Below are positions 6,666-13,868 of a DNA stretch of 36,758 bases, piece after piece; positions within the stretch are counted from its first letter, which is position 1, and the number at the start of each line of letters is the position of its first letter. The stretch is taken from contig CAJTVI010000019.1 of assembly GCA_910579545.1 (NCBI GenBank), forward strand, positions 1-36,758, read 5' to 3'. The DNA is from an uncultured Oscillospiraceae bacterium (GTDB lineage: Bacteria > Bacillota > Clostridia > Oscillospirales > Ruminococcaceae). Below the pieces are notes generated by a model. The model was not told the origin of the DNA. It worked only from the letters and a program-made list of their open reading frames with translations, and did no database searches. Position numbers and translations under genes: made by a program.

Positions 6666-7250
6666 TCAGCCCTGGGGCCGGAAGACGATCCGCCCGGTCT
6701 CGGCGCTCATGGCGTCCACGATGGCCAGCGATTCCAGCCGGCAGCCCAGGTTGCGGATGATCTGCCCGCCGGGCTGGAAGCCCTTTTCGATCGCGATGCC
6801 AATGCCCTCCACCGTTGCGCCCGCCTGGGCGCAGATAGCCAGCAGCCCCTGCAAGGCGCAGCCGTTGGCCAAAAAGTCGTCCACGATCAAAAGGTGGTCG
6901 TCCGGGCCCAAAAACCGTTTGGATACGATCACCTGGCTCTTGTTCTGGCGGGTAAAGGACTCGATCTCGGCCCGGTACACATCCCCGTCAATGTTGATGC
7001 TCTCGCCCTTTTTGGCAAACACGGCCGGCACCTCAAACTGTTCGGCCGCCGCCACCGCAAGGCCGATGCCGGAGGCCTCGATGGTCAGGATCTTGTTGAT
7101 GGGCCGCCCGGCAAACCGGCGCTTCCACTCGGCCCCCATCCAGCGCAAAAGCCCAATGTCCAGCTGGTGGTTCAAAAACGCGTCCACCTTCAGCACATTG
7201 CCCGGCTTTACGATACCCTCGGCCAAAATGCGTTCTTCCAGATAATTCAT
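6666..7250 (-). CDS. xpt: Xanthine phosphoribosyltransferase
   Basis: This salvage enzyme converts xanthine and PRPP to XMP. The 194-residue length and overall sequence match Firmicute Xpt: it starts MNYLEERILAEG, has the PRPP-binding loop LIVDDFLANGCAL, and has the late IEKGFQPGG segment. The ATG follows an AAGGAGG ribosome binding site. The gene is transcribed divergently from glyS. In many Bacilli and Clostridia xpt is under a purine riboswitch. I looked for one in the roughly 50-base leader here and found none; there is only a 16-base palindrome. Confidence 0.93.
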   Translation of the reverse strand: MNYLEERILAEGIVKPGNVLKVDAFLNHQLDIGLLRWMGAEWKRRFAGRPINKILTIEASGIGLAVAAAEQFEVPAVFAKKGESINIDGDVYRAEIESFTRQNKSQVIVSKRFLGPDDHLLIVDDFLANGCALQGLLAICAQAGATVEGIGIAIEKGFQPGGQIIRNLGCRLESLAIVDAMSAETGRIVFRPQG

Positions 7251-7274
7251 GGGGTGGCCTCCTTTATATTATTT

Positions 7275-7311
7275 CTGTTTTGCAAAACAGTGTCTTGTTA
7301 AGTATAGTATA
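7275..7311 (-). promoter_or_regulatory. xpt -10 region and leader palindrome
   Basis: Two overlapping TATACT hexamers (complements of 7306-7311 and 7301-7306) can serve as the -10 box. The -35 region is poor (TTTCAG at best). The perfect 16-base palindrome CTGTTTTGCAAAACAG at 7275-7290 lies between them and the xpt ribosome binding site. It could be an operator or a small leader hairpin. Confidence 0.45.
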
Positions 7312-7379
7312 ACATAACCCGCCCCGGCCTGAAAGCACCCCCGCGCAAAAAACATCCGCAAAAAACCGCGCCGGGGCGC

Positions 7380-7408
7380 TTTACAAGCCCGGCGGCTTTT
7401 TGTATACT
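7380..7408 (+). promoter_or_regulatory. glyS promoter
   Basis: The -35 box is TTTACA (7380-7385) and the -10 box is TATACT (7403-7408) with a TG extension (TGTATACT) and a 17-base spacer. The leader of about 90 bases is too short for a full T-box and lacks the T-box consensus. Confidence 0.75.
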
Positions 7409-7501
7409 GGACAGGTGGGCCCCCGCCATGCAGGCGGCCGGCTGCCATGCACAAAAAAACGACGGCGGCACAGCCAGTGCCGCGGTAAGGAGCAGTGAAG
7501 C

Positions 7502-8917
7502 ATGAAAAACAGCGAAAAAAACTTTGACACCATCGTAGCCCTGTGCAAAAACCGGGGCTTTGTCTACCCGGGCAGCGAAATTTACGGCGGCCTTGCCAAC
7601 AGCTGGGACTATGGCCCCCTCGGGGTCGAGTTCAAAAACAACGTCAAGCGGGCCTGGCTCAAAAAGTTCGTGCAGGAAAGCCCCACCAACGTGGGGCTGG
7701 ACGCCGCCATCATCATGAACCCGCAGACCTGGGTCACCACCGGGCATGTGGCCGGCTTCTCCGACCCGCTTCTCGACTGCAAAAGCTGCAAGGCCCGCCA
7801 CCGGGCCGACAAGCTGATCGGCGAGGAGTTCCCCGAGGTCAACACCGACGCCATGACCTTTGACGAGATGGACGCCTTTATCACCGAGCACCAGAACGTG
7901 GTCTGCCCGGTCTGCGGCAAGCACGATTTCACCCCCATCCGCAAGTTCAACCTCATGTTCAAAACCGCCATCGGGGTCACCGAGGACTCCTCCAGCACCT
8001 GCTACCTGCGCCCCGAAACCGCCCAGGGCATCTTTGTCAACTTTGCCAACATCCAGCGCACCACCCGCCGCAAGCTGCCCTTTGGGGTCTGCCAGGTGGG
8101 CAAGGCCTTCCGCAACGAGATCACCCCCGGCAACTTCACCTTCCGCACCCGGGAGTTTGAGCAGATGGAGTGCGAGTTCTTCTGCAAGCCCGGCACCGAC
8201 CTGGAGTGGTTCGCCTATTGGAAGGACTTCTGCAAAAACTGGCTGCTCAGCCTTGGCATCAAGGAGGAAAACCTCCGCCTGCGGGACCACGAGCCGGCCG
8301 AGCTGGCTTTTTACAGCAACGCCACCACCGACATCGAGTACGCCTTCCCCTTTACCGACTGGGGCGAATTGTGGGGCATTGCCGACCGCACCAACTACGA
8401 CCTGGGCCGCCACCAGGAGGCCAGCGGCAAGGGCCTTGAGTACTTCGACCCGGATTCGGGCGAGCACTACATCCCCTATGTCATCGAGCCCTCGCTGGGA
8501 GCCGACCGGGTGGCCCTGGCCTTCCTCTGCGACGCATACGATGAGGAGCACCTCACCGACGCCAAGGGCAAGGAGGACCTGCGGGTGGTGCTGCGGCTGC
8601 ACCCGTACCTTGCGCCCTTCAAGGCGGCGGTGCTGCCCCTCTCCAAAAAGCTGGGCGAAAAGGCCCAGGAGGTGCGGGCCGAGCTGAGCAAATACTTTAT
8701 GGTGGACTACGACGAGGCCGGCTCGATCGGCAAGCGGTACCGCCGGCAGGACGAGATCGGCACCCCGCTGTGCATCACGGTGGACTTTGACACGGTGGGC
8801 GACGCCGAAAAGCCCGGCGACGGCTGCGTCACCGTGCGGGACCGGGACACCATGGACCAGGTGCGCATCCCCATCGGCGAATTAAAGCAGTATATCGAGG
8901 ACAAGATCGCCTTTTAA
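7502..8917 (+). CDS. glyS: Glycyl-tRNA synthetase, dimeric type
   Basis: This enzyme charges tRNA-Gly with glycine. The 471-residue single-chain form is the alpha2 class II type also used by eukaryotes, not the two-subunit GlyQS type. Visible landmarks are GFVYPGSEIYGG and NSWDYGPLG near the N-terminus, and a zinc-type insertion with two Cys pairs (CKSC and CPVCGKH). The class II motifs follow: STCYLRPETAQGIF, the motif-2-like GKAFRNEITPGNFTFRTREFEQME, and the motif-3-like IEPSLGADRVALAFL. The C-terminal anticodon-binding domain contains SKYFMVDYDEAGSIGKRYRRQDEIG. It has its own promoter and is followed 16 bases after the stop by the nested intergenic structure. Confidence 0.96.
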   Translation: MKNSEKNFDTIVALCKNRGFVYPGSEIYGGLANSWDYGPLGVEFKNNVKRAWLKKFVQESPTNVGLDAAIIMNPQTWVTTGHVAGFSDPLLDCKSCKARHRADKLIGEEFPEVNTDAMTFDEMDAFITEHQNVVCPVCGKHDFTPIRKFNLMFKTAIGVTEDSSSTCYLRPETAQGIFVNFANIQRTTRRKLPFGVCQVGKAFRNEITPGNFTFRTREFEQMECEFFCKPGTDLEWFAYWKDFCKNWLLSLGIKEENLRLRDHEPAELAFYSNATTDIEYAFPFTDWGELWGIADRTNYDLGRHQEASGKGLEYFDPDSGEHYIPYVIEPSLGADRVALAFLCDAYDEEHLTDAKGKEDLRVVLRLHPYLAPFKAAVLPLSKKLGEKAQEVRAELSKYFMVDYDEAGSIGKRYRRQDEIGTPLCITVDFDTVGDAEKPGDGCVTVRDRDTMDQVRIPIGELKQYIEDKIAF

Positions 8918-8933
8918 GCAAGGCGCCCCGGGG

Positions 8934-9260
8934 GTGTCCGGTTCAAGGAGTATCAGGGAGCTAAGGCCGGGTGCGGGGGAGAGTCTCGAAAGGCTTTCGG
9001 GGCAGCGGCGGTGAGATAAGAAAACAAAGAATCCAAATCAAATTCGATCCACCGAAAATTTGCTGGGCGGCCGCAGCCGCAAGGAAGAAAAGTGCAGCAA
9101 GCCTTAATGGCTTGCAAGCTTTTCTGACGCAGCGGATGCGGCTGACCAGTAGAATTTGCGGCTTTGTTTTCTTGTGGAACCGCCGCTAAGAGGGTCCTGT
9201 TGCCTTGAGAGACTGCTTCCACGCACCCGGCCGGCGGATATCGCTCCCCGGTTTGGACAC
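8934..9260 (+). ncRNA. Long nested rod-like structure, probable structured RNA or MITE-like palindrome
   Basis: The 398 bases between glyS and the aminopeptidase gene contain no convincing reading frame. Instead, the left and right halves are complementary in at least 13 segments in exact nested order. From outside in these are: 8934-8939/9255-9260, 8956-8961/9243-9248, 8965-8975/9222-9232 (11 bp), 8982-8987/9209-9214, 8990-8993/9203-9206, 9004-9012/9179-9187 (9 bp), 9018-9029/9162-9173 (12 bp), 9056-9060/9153-9157, 9063-9066/9146-9149, 9070-9075/9137-9142, 9077-9080/9132-9135, 9086-9092/9119-9125 and 9097-9103/9109-9115. The terminal loop is TTAAT. Internal loops are unequal: 26 bases on the left against 4 on the right outside 9056. 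No T run marks a terminator. A 7-base direct repeat, CAAGGCG, flanks it (8919-8925 and 9284-9290). The strand is assigned only from the neighbouring genes. Confidence 0.6.
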
Positions 9261-9315
9261 TCCCTGCCCGCCGGCGTTATTGACAAGGCGGCCCAACCCA
9301 AAAGGAGAGAGCATC

Positions 9316-10551
9316 ATGGACAAGCAGCTTTTGCAAAAATACGCGGATTTTGTGGTCAAGGCGGGGGTCAACGTGCAGCCCGGCCAGGCGCTGATCCTGC
9401 GCTGCCCCGTCTTGGGGGCCGAGTTTGGCCGCGCCTGCATGCGGGCCGCCTTTGAGGCCGGCGCGCGGGACGTCCTTCTGCGCTACGAGGACGAGCAGGC
9501 CGCCCGCATCCGGATGGACAAGGCCAGCGAGGAGGCCCTCACCCATCCCATGCCCAGCGAGCTGCGCAGCTATCTGGACTATGCCGAGAGCGAGGGCGGG
9601 GTCTGCGTGCTCAACATCCACGCCGACGACCCCGAAATCTTCAAAGGGCTGGACGCCGGCAAGATCCACCGGGTCGAGGTGGCCCGCCGCACCTTTATGC
9701 GCCCCTGGCAGGAGTACACCATGAAGGACAAGGTGCAGTGGTGCGTCGTCTCGATCCCCACCCCCGCCTGGGCGGCGGCGGTCTACCCGGACCTTGCGCC
9801 GGATGAGGCGGTCGAGGCCCTGTGGGACACCATCTTTGCGGTCTGCCGGGTCAAGGGGGGCGACCCGGTCGCCGCCTGGCGGCAGCACACCGCCCAGACC
9901 ACCGCCCGCAAGGACCGGCTCAACGCCCTGGACCTTGCCAGCATCCATCTTACCAGCGCAAACGGCACCGACCTCACGGTGGGCCTGGCCGAGGGCGCGG
10001 TGTGGGAGGGGGCGGCCAGCACCGCCCAGAACGGGGCGGACTTCATCCCCAACATCCCCACCGAGGAGGTCTTCACCGCCCCCCATAAAGACCGGGTAAA
10101 CGGAGTGGTCAAGGGCACCAAGCCCTACGCCTACAACGGCGAGGTGATCGAGGGCTTCTCGGTTACTTTTAAAGACGGCCAAGTGGTGGCGCACAGCGCC
10201 GAAAAAAACGACGCCCTGCTCGGCCGGCTGCTGGCCAGCGACGCCGGGGCCTGCCGCATCGGCGAGGTGGCGCTGGTGCCCGCCTCCAGCCCCATCAACC
10301 AAAGCGGGCTGCTCTTTTACAACACCCTTTTTGACGAAAACGCCGCCTGCCACATCGCCTTTGGGGCGGGCTACCCAATCAACATCCGGGGCGGCGCCGC
10401 CCTGGACCGCGCGGCGCTCACCGCCGCCGGCCTCAACGACTCGGTCATCCACGAGGATGTGATGGTGGGCAGCGCCGACATGCGCATCACCGGCCAGACC
10501 AGGGCCGGCGAGACGGTGCTGATCTTCGAAAACGGCGAGTGGGCCTTTTGA
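9316..10551 (+). CDS. Aminopeptidase, M29 family (AmpS / aminopeptidase T type)
   Basis: This is a cytoplasmic metal-dependent aminopeptidase of 411 residues. The family usually uses two metal ions and removes N-terminal residues from peptides. Characteristic segments are FIPNIPTEEVFTAPH, with the Glu ligand region, then the E/K-rich middle, and SGLLFYNTLFDENAACHIAFG. Late in the chain NDSVIHEDVMVGS carries His and Asp ligands. The ATG at 9316 follows AAAGGAGAGA by about seven bases. A near-consensus TTGACA lies at 9281-9286 but lacks a matching -10 box, so the gene may be read through from glyS across the structured spacer. A strong terminator at 10697-10731 ends the transcript. Confidence 0.9.
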   Translation: MDKQLLQKYADFVVKAGVNVQPGQALILRCPVLGAEFGRACMRAAFEAGARDVLLRYEDEQAARIRMDKASEEALTHPMPSELRSYLDYAESEGGVCVLNIHADDPEIFKGLDAGKIHRVEVARRTFMRPWQEYTMKDKVQWCVVSIPTPAWAAAVYPDLAPDEAVEALWDTIFAVCRVKGGDPVAAWRQHTAQTTARKDRLNALDLASIHLTSANGTDLTVGLAEGAVWEGAASTAQNGADFIPNIPTEEVFTAPHKDRVNGVVKGTKPYAYNGEVIEGFSVTFKDGQVVAHSAEKNDALLGRLLASDAGACRIGEVALVPASSPINQSGLLFYNTLFDENAACHIAFGAGYPINIRGGAALDRAALTAAGLNDSVIHEDVMVGSADMRITGQTRAGETVLIFENGEWAF

Positions 10552-10614
10552 GCCGGCCGCCCCTGTAAAGCCGGGGGCCCTGCCGCCGGGCCCTGCGGGG
10601 ATACGCCCGCGCAA

Positions 10615-10702
10615 GGGCAAAAGCCCCCCAAAAACGCCCGGCGGCAGACCAGGCAACAAAGCCCCGCAAAAACGCCCGGCGGCAAACCGGGCAAAAGCCC
10701 CG
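10615..10702. repeat. Tandem repeat of about 37 bases, 2.3 copies
   Basis: The unit runs GGGCAAAAGCCCC, then CAAAAACGCCCGGCGGCA, then RACC. It starts at 10615, 10651 and 10689. The second copy has small differences (GGCAACAAAGCCCCG). The third copy breaks off inside and becomes the left arm of the terminator hairpin at 10697. The array fills the space behind the aminopeptidase gene. Confidence 0.7.
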
Positions 10703-10731
10703 CAAAAAATTTTTCGCGGGGCTTTTCTTTT
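10697..10731 (+). terminator. Rho-independent terminator of the aminopeptidase gene
   Basis: GCCCCGC (10697-10703) pairs with GCGGGGC (10716-10722). The A5/T5 bases between them can extend the stem, and the T-rich tail TTTTCTTTT follows at 10723-10731. It lies immediately upstream of the his promoter region. Confidence 0.88.
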
Positions 10732-10790
10732 CCCGCGGGGTGTGGTATACTGGTGCAGGCCGCTTTACTACTTTAGCGTAATAAAGCGGC
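10723..10790 (+). promoter_or_regulatory. his operon promoter region and leader hairpin
   Basis: The -10 box TATACT lies at 10746-10751. The -35 position (10723-10728, TTTTCT) is poor and overlaps the upstream terminator tail. Just after the start point, GCCGCTTTA (10759-10767) pairs with TAAAGCGGC (10782-10790), and an inner TAC/GTA pair closes a small loop. The rest of the 330-base gap between the aminopeptidase and hisZ-hisG holds the tandem repeat, the terminator and an unstructured leader with several ATGs but no run of His codons. I therefore do not see a classical attenuator or a T-box. Confidence 0.5.
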
Positions 10791-10881
10791 AAACATGGCA
10801 ACATGGCAAAGCAAAGCAGCAAACATCGCTTAACGGCGGGTGCGCCCGTGTTAAGGGATGCAAAAAAAGGGGGCATACGGC

Positions 10882-12555
10882 ATGCAGACGATCCTTTCCT
10901 GCCTGGGGCAGGCCGAGCGCACGGCTTTGGCCCTGCGCGCCGCATACGAACAGGCGGGCTACCGGCATTACCGCATGGCCCGCTTTGAGGAGTACGCCCT
11001 TTACCAGGACAACCGCGGCTTTTTGCCCGCCCAGCAGCTCATCAGCTTTACCGACCTGGACGGCCGGCTGCTGGCCCTCAAGCCGGACGTGACCCTCTCG
11101 ATCGCCAAAAACGCCCAGCCCGCGCCGGGCGGCTGCCAAAAATACTATTATGCCGAGAGCGTCTTCCGCCCCAGCCCCGAGAGCCGCAGCTTCTGCGAGA
11201 TCAGCCAGACCGGCCTGGAGTGCATCGGGGCGGTGGGCCCGGCCGAGATGGCCGAGGTGCTGCGGCTTGCCCGGCACAGCCTGCGGCTGGCGGCCGGCGG
11301 GCGGGGGGCCGCGCTCGAGTTGGGGCACACCGGCTTTGTGGCCGCCCTGCTGGAAGCGGCGCCCGCGCCGGCGCGCGGCCCGCTTTTGGAGGCGGTGCGG
11401 GCCAAAAAGGCCCACGAGATCAAGGCCGCCTGCCAAAAATACGCGGCGGGCGACGCCCTCTGCGCCGACCTCACCGCCCTGCTGGCCCTGGCCGGCCCGG
11501 CAAACGAGGTGCTGGCCCGGGCCGGGGCGCTGGCCCGCACCGGGGCCATGCGCGCGGCCTTAGAGGAACTTGCGGCCCTGGCCGCGGCGCTGGCAAAGGA
11601 CCCGCCGGCCGGCCCCGCGGCCGCAAAAGCCGGGACGGCCGATGCCGGCCCGGATGCCCCCGCCCCCGCAGAAGCCGGCCCGCCGCCCGCGGTGCGGCTG
11701 GACCTCTCGCTGGCCAATGACCTCGATTACTACAACGGCCTTGTGTTCCAGGGCTATCTGGAGGGGCTGCCCCGCGCCGTGCTGCAGGGCGGCCGGTACG
11801 ACCCCCTGGCCGCCCGGTTTTCGCCGGGGGCGGGGGCGGTGGGCTTTGCCCTCTACCTCAACGAGCTCGAGCGGCTGCCCGCGGCCCCGGCCGGCCCGGC
11901 GGTGCACATCCCGCGGCCGGGCGGGCGGCCCGCCCTCAACCTGGCGCTGCCCAAGGGCCGGCTGGGGGATAAGGCCTACGGCCTGCTGGCCAGGGCCGGC
12001 TACGGCTGCGCCGAGGAGCCGGGCGCGACCCGCCGGCTGGTGGTGGAAAACCCGGCCGCCGGCATCCGGTACTTTTTGGTCAAGCCCAGCGACGTGGCCA
12101 TCTATGTGGAGCACGGCGCGGCCGATATCGGCATCGTGGGCAAGGACATCCTGGCCGAGAGCGGCCCGGACGTCTACGAGCTGCTGGACACCGGCCTTGG
12201 CCGCTGCCGCATGTGTGTGGCCGGCCCGGCCGGCTTTGCCGAGGACCCCTCCCGCCCGCTGCGGGTGGCAACCAAGTTCATGAACATCGCCCGGGACCAC
12301 TACGCCGCCCGGGGCCGGGCCATCGACCTCATCCGGCTTAACGGCTCGATCGAGCTTGCGCCGCTGCTGGGCCTTTCGGACGTGATCGTGGACATTGTGG
12401 AGACCGGCGTGACCCTCAAGGAAAACGGCCTTGCGGTGCTCGAGGAGTTTATGCCCATCAGCGCCCGGCTGATCGCCAACAAAGCAAGCTGGCAGTTCAA
12501 GCGCCAGGCCATCGAGGCGCTGATGCAGGCTTTTAAAGAGGTGACAAAAGGATGA
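10882..12555 (+). CDS. hisZG: HisZ-HisG fusion: ATP phosphoribosyltransferase with its regulatory domain
   Basis: This protein catalyses the first, feedback-controlled step of histidine synthesis: ATP + PRPP to phosphoribosyl-ATP. Residues 1 to about 345 are HisZ, a histidyl-tRNA-synthetase-like domain. It has KPDVTLSIAKNA, YYYAESVFRPSPESRSFCEISQTG and LANDLDYYNGLVFQGY with GGRYDPLAARF. From about residue 350 a short-form HisG catalytic domain follows, starting ALNLALPKGRLGDKAYGLL and containing GAADIGIVGKDILAE, RVATKFMNIARDHYA and DVIVDIVETGVTLKENGL. Normally these are two separate proteins in one complex. A Pro/Ala-rich low-complexity stretch (about residues 240-271) lies inside the HisZ part. 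ATG 10882 is preferred over the in-frame ATG at 10858 because AAAGGGGG sits at the right distance only for the former. The stop overlaps hisD (ATGA). Confidence 0.93.
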   Translation: MQTILSCLGQAERTALALRAAYEQAGYRHYRMARFEEYALYQDNRGFLPAQQLISFTDLDGRLLALKPDVTLSIAKNAQPAPGGCQKYYYAESVFRPSPESRSFCEISQTGLECIGAVGPAEMAEVLRLARHSLRLAAGGRGAALELGHTGFVAALLEAAPAPARGPLLEAVRAKKAHEIKAACQKYAAGDALCADLTALLALAGPANEVLARAGALARTGAMRAALEELAALAAALAKDPPAGPAAAKAGTADAGPDAPAPAEAGPPPAVRLDLSLANDLDYYNGLVFQGYLEGLPRAVLQGGRYDPLAARFSPGAGAVGFALYLNELERLPAAPAGPAVHIPRPGGRPALNLALPKGRLGDKAYGLLARAGYGCAEEPGATRRLVVENPAAGIRYFLVKPSDVAIYVEHGAADIGIVGKDILAESGPDVYELLDTGLGRCRMCVAGPAGFAEDPSRPLRVATKFMNIARDHYAARGRAIDLIRLNGSIELAPLLGLSDVIVDIVETGVTLKENGLAVLEEFMPISARLIANKASWQFKRQAIEALMQAFKEVTKG

Positions 12556-13868
12556 TCCGTATCACACCCTTCAACGCGCTGGCCCCCGGCGAGATCCTCA
12601 CCCGGGACAACCGCGCCGAGCCCTCGGTGTCCGCCGCGGTGGACGCCATCCTGGCCGGGGTAAGGCAAAAGGGGGACGAGGCGCTGTTTGCCTATGCCCG
12701 GCAGTTCGACCACGCCGAGCTGATCGACCTTGCGGTAAGCGAGGAGGAGATCGAGGCCGCCTTTGCCGCCTGCGAGCCGGAATTCCTCGAGACCCTGCGG
12801 CAGGCGGCGGCCAACATCCGCGCCTTCCACGCCCAGCAGCTCCACAAGGACCTGCTGTTCACCCCCCGGCCCGGCGTGGTGCTGGGCCAGCGGTACACCC
12901 CGCTCGGGCGGGTGGGGGTGTATGTGCCCGGGGGCACCGCCAGCTACCCCAGCACCGTGCTGATGGACGTGATCCCGGCCCAGCTTGCCGGGGTGGACGA
13001 GATCGTCATGGCCACCCCTCCCGGGCAAAACGGCGGGGTGGCCCCGGCCATCCTGGCGGCCGCGCGCATCGCGGGGGTGGGCCGCATCTTCAAGATGGGC
13101 GGCGCGCAGGCGGTGGCGGCCCTGGCCTTTGGCACCCAGAGCGTGCCCCGGGTGGACAAGATCGTGGGCCCCGGCAACATCTATGTGGCCGAGGCAAAGC
13201 GCAAGGTCTACGGCCTGGTGGACATCGACATGATCGCCGGCCCCAGCGAAATATTGGTTTTGGCCGACGGCGGGGCCGACCCGGCCTGGGTGGCGGCCGA
13301 CCTGCTGAGCCAGGCCGAGCACGACAAGCTCGCCAGCGCCGTGCTGGTCACCGACAGCCCCGCCCTGGCAAGCGCGGTGGACGCCGAGCTTGAGCGCCAG
13401 CTGCCCCTGCTGCCCCGGGCCGAGATCGCCCGCGCCAGCCTTGCGCAGAACGGCAGGATCGTGGTGGCCGACAGCCTCGAAAAGGCCGTTGAGGCCGCCA
13501 ACCTCATCGCGCCCGAGCATCTCGAGCTCTGCGTGGAGGACCCCTTCCGGCTCTTGGGCCTTGTGCGCAACGCGGGCAGCATCTTTATGGGCCGGTACGC
13601 CCCCGAGGCGCTGGGCGATTATTTTGCCGGCCCCAACCACACCCTGCCCACCAGCGGCACCGCCCGGTTTTCCAGCCCGCTCTCGGTGGACGATTTTGTC
13701 AAAAAGTCCTCCTTTACCTATTACACGGCCGGGGCGTTGGCCGCCGAGGCCGCCCAGGTGGCCGGCTTTGCCCGCCGCGAGGGGCTGGAGGCCCACGCCC
13801 GCAGCGTGGAGGTACGCATGCAGGGCCCAAAAACGCCGGACCGTTTGGCGGAGGAGGTGCAGCCATGA
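12552..13868 (+). CDS. hisD: Histidinol dehydrogenase
   Basis: This enzyme carries out the last two steps of histidine synthesis, oxidising L-histidinol to L-histidine with two NAD+ and a bound zinc. The 438-residue length is normal. Diagnostic segments are GRVGVYVPGGTASYPSTVLM and VDKIVGPGNIYVAEAKR. IDMIAGPSEILVLAD follows, then the catalytic Glu322-His323 pair in LIAPEHLEL, and GPNHTLPTSGTARF. The ATG overlaps the hisZG stop by four bases, and its own stop overlaps the hisC start in the same way, so translation is coupled through all three genes. Confidence 0.97.
   Translation: MIRITPFNALAPGEILTRDNRAEPSVSAAVDAILAGVRQKGDEALFAYARQFDHAELIDLAVSEEEIEAAFAACEPEFLETLRQAAANIRAFHAQQLHKDLLFTPRPGVVLGQRYTPLGRVGVYVPGGTASYPSTVLMDVIPAQLAGVDEIVMATPPGQNGGVAPAILAAARIAGVGRIFKMGGAQAVAALAFGTQSVPRVDKIVGPGNIYVAEAKRKVYGLVDIDMIAGPSEILVLADGGADPAWVAADLLSQAEHDKLASAVLVTDSPALASAVDAELERQLPLLPRAEIARASLAQNGRIVVADSLEKAVEAANLIAPEHLELCVEDPFRLLGLVRNAGSIFMGRYAPEALGDYFAGPNHTLPTSGTARFSSPLSVDDFVKKSSFTYYTAGALAAEAAQVAGFARREGLEAHARSVEVRMQGPKTPDRLAEEVQP

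Noticed and set aside
7251..7345. Purine riboswitch expected upstream of xpt
   Set aside because: The leader between the TATACT -10 region and the start codon is only about 50 bases and lacks a three-way-junction purine aptamer pattern; only a 16-base palindrome is present.
7409..7501. Glycine T-box upstream of glyS
   Set aside because: The leader is about 90 bases and has no T-box consensus or terminator hairpin.
8934..9260. Retron msr/msd or group II intron
   Set aside because: No reverse transcriptase or intron-encoded protein lies nearby, and I could not recognise a domain V or a retron branching motif. The whole stretch is one nested rod.
9281..9315. Promoter with consensus TTGACA before the aminopeptidase gene
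   Set aside because: The hexamer at 9281-9286 has no acceptable -10 box 16-18 bases downstream; that position is the ribosome binding site.
10752..10881. Histidine attenuator with a His-rich leader peptide
   Set aside because: Short frames starting at 10795 and 10803 contain at most one His codon near the front, with no His run and no following terminator before hisZG.
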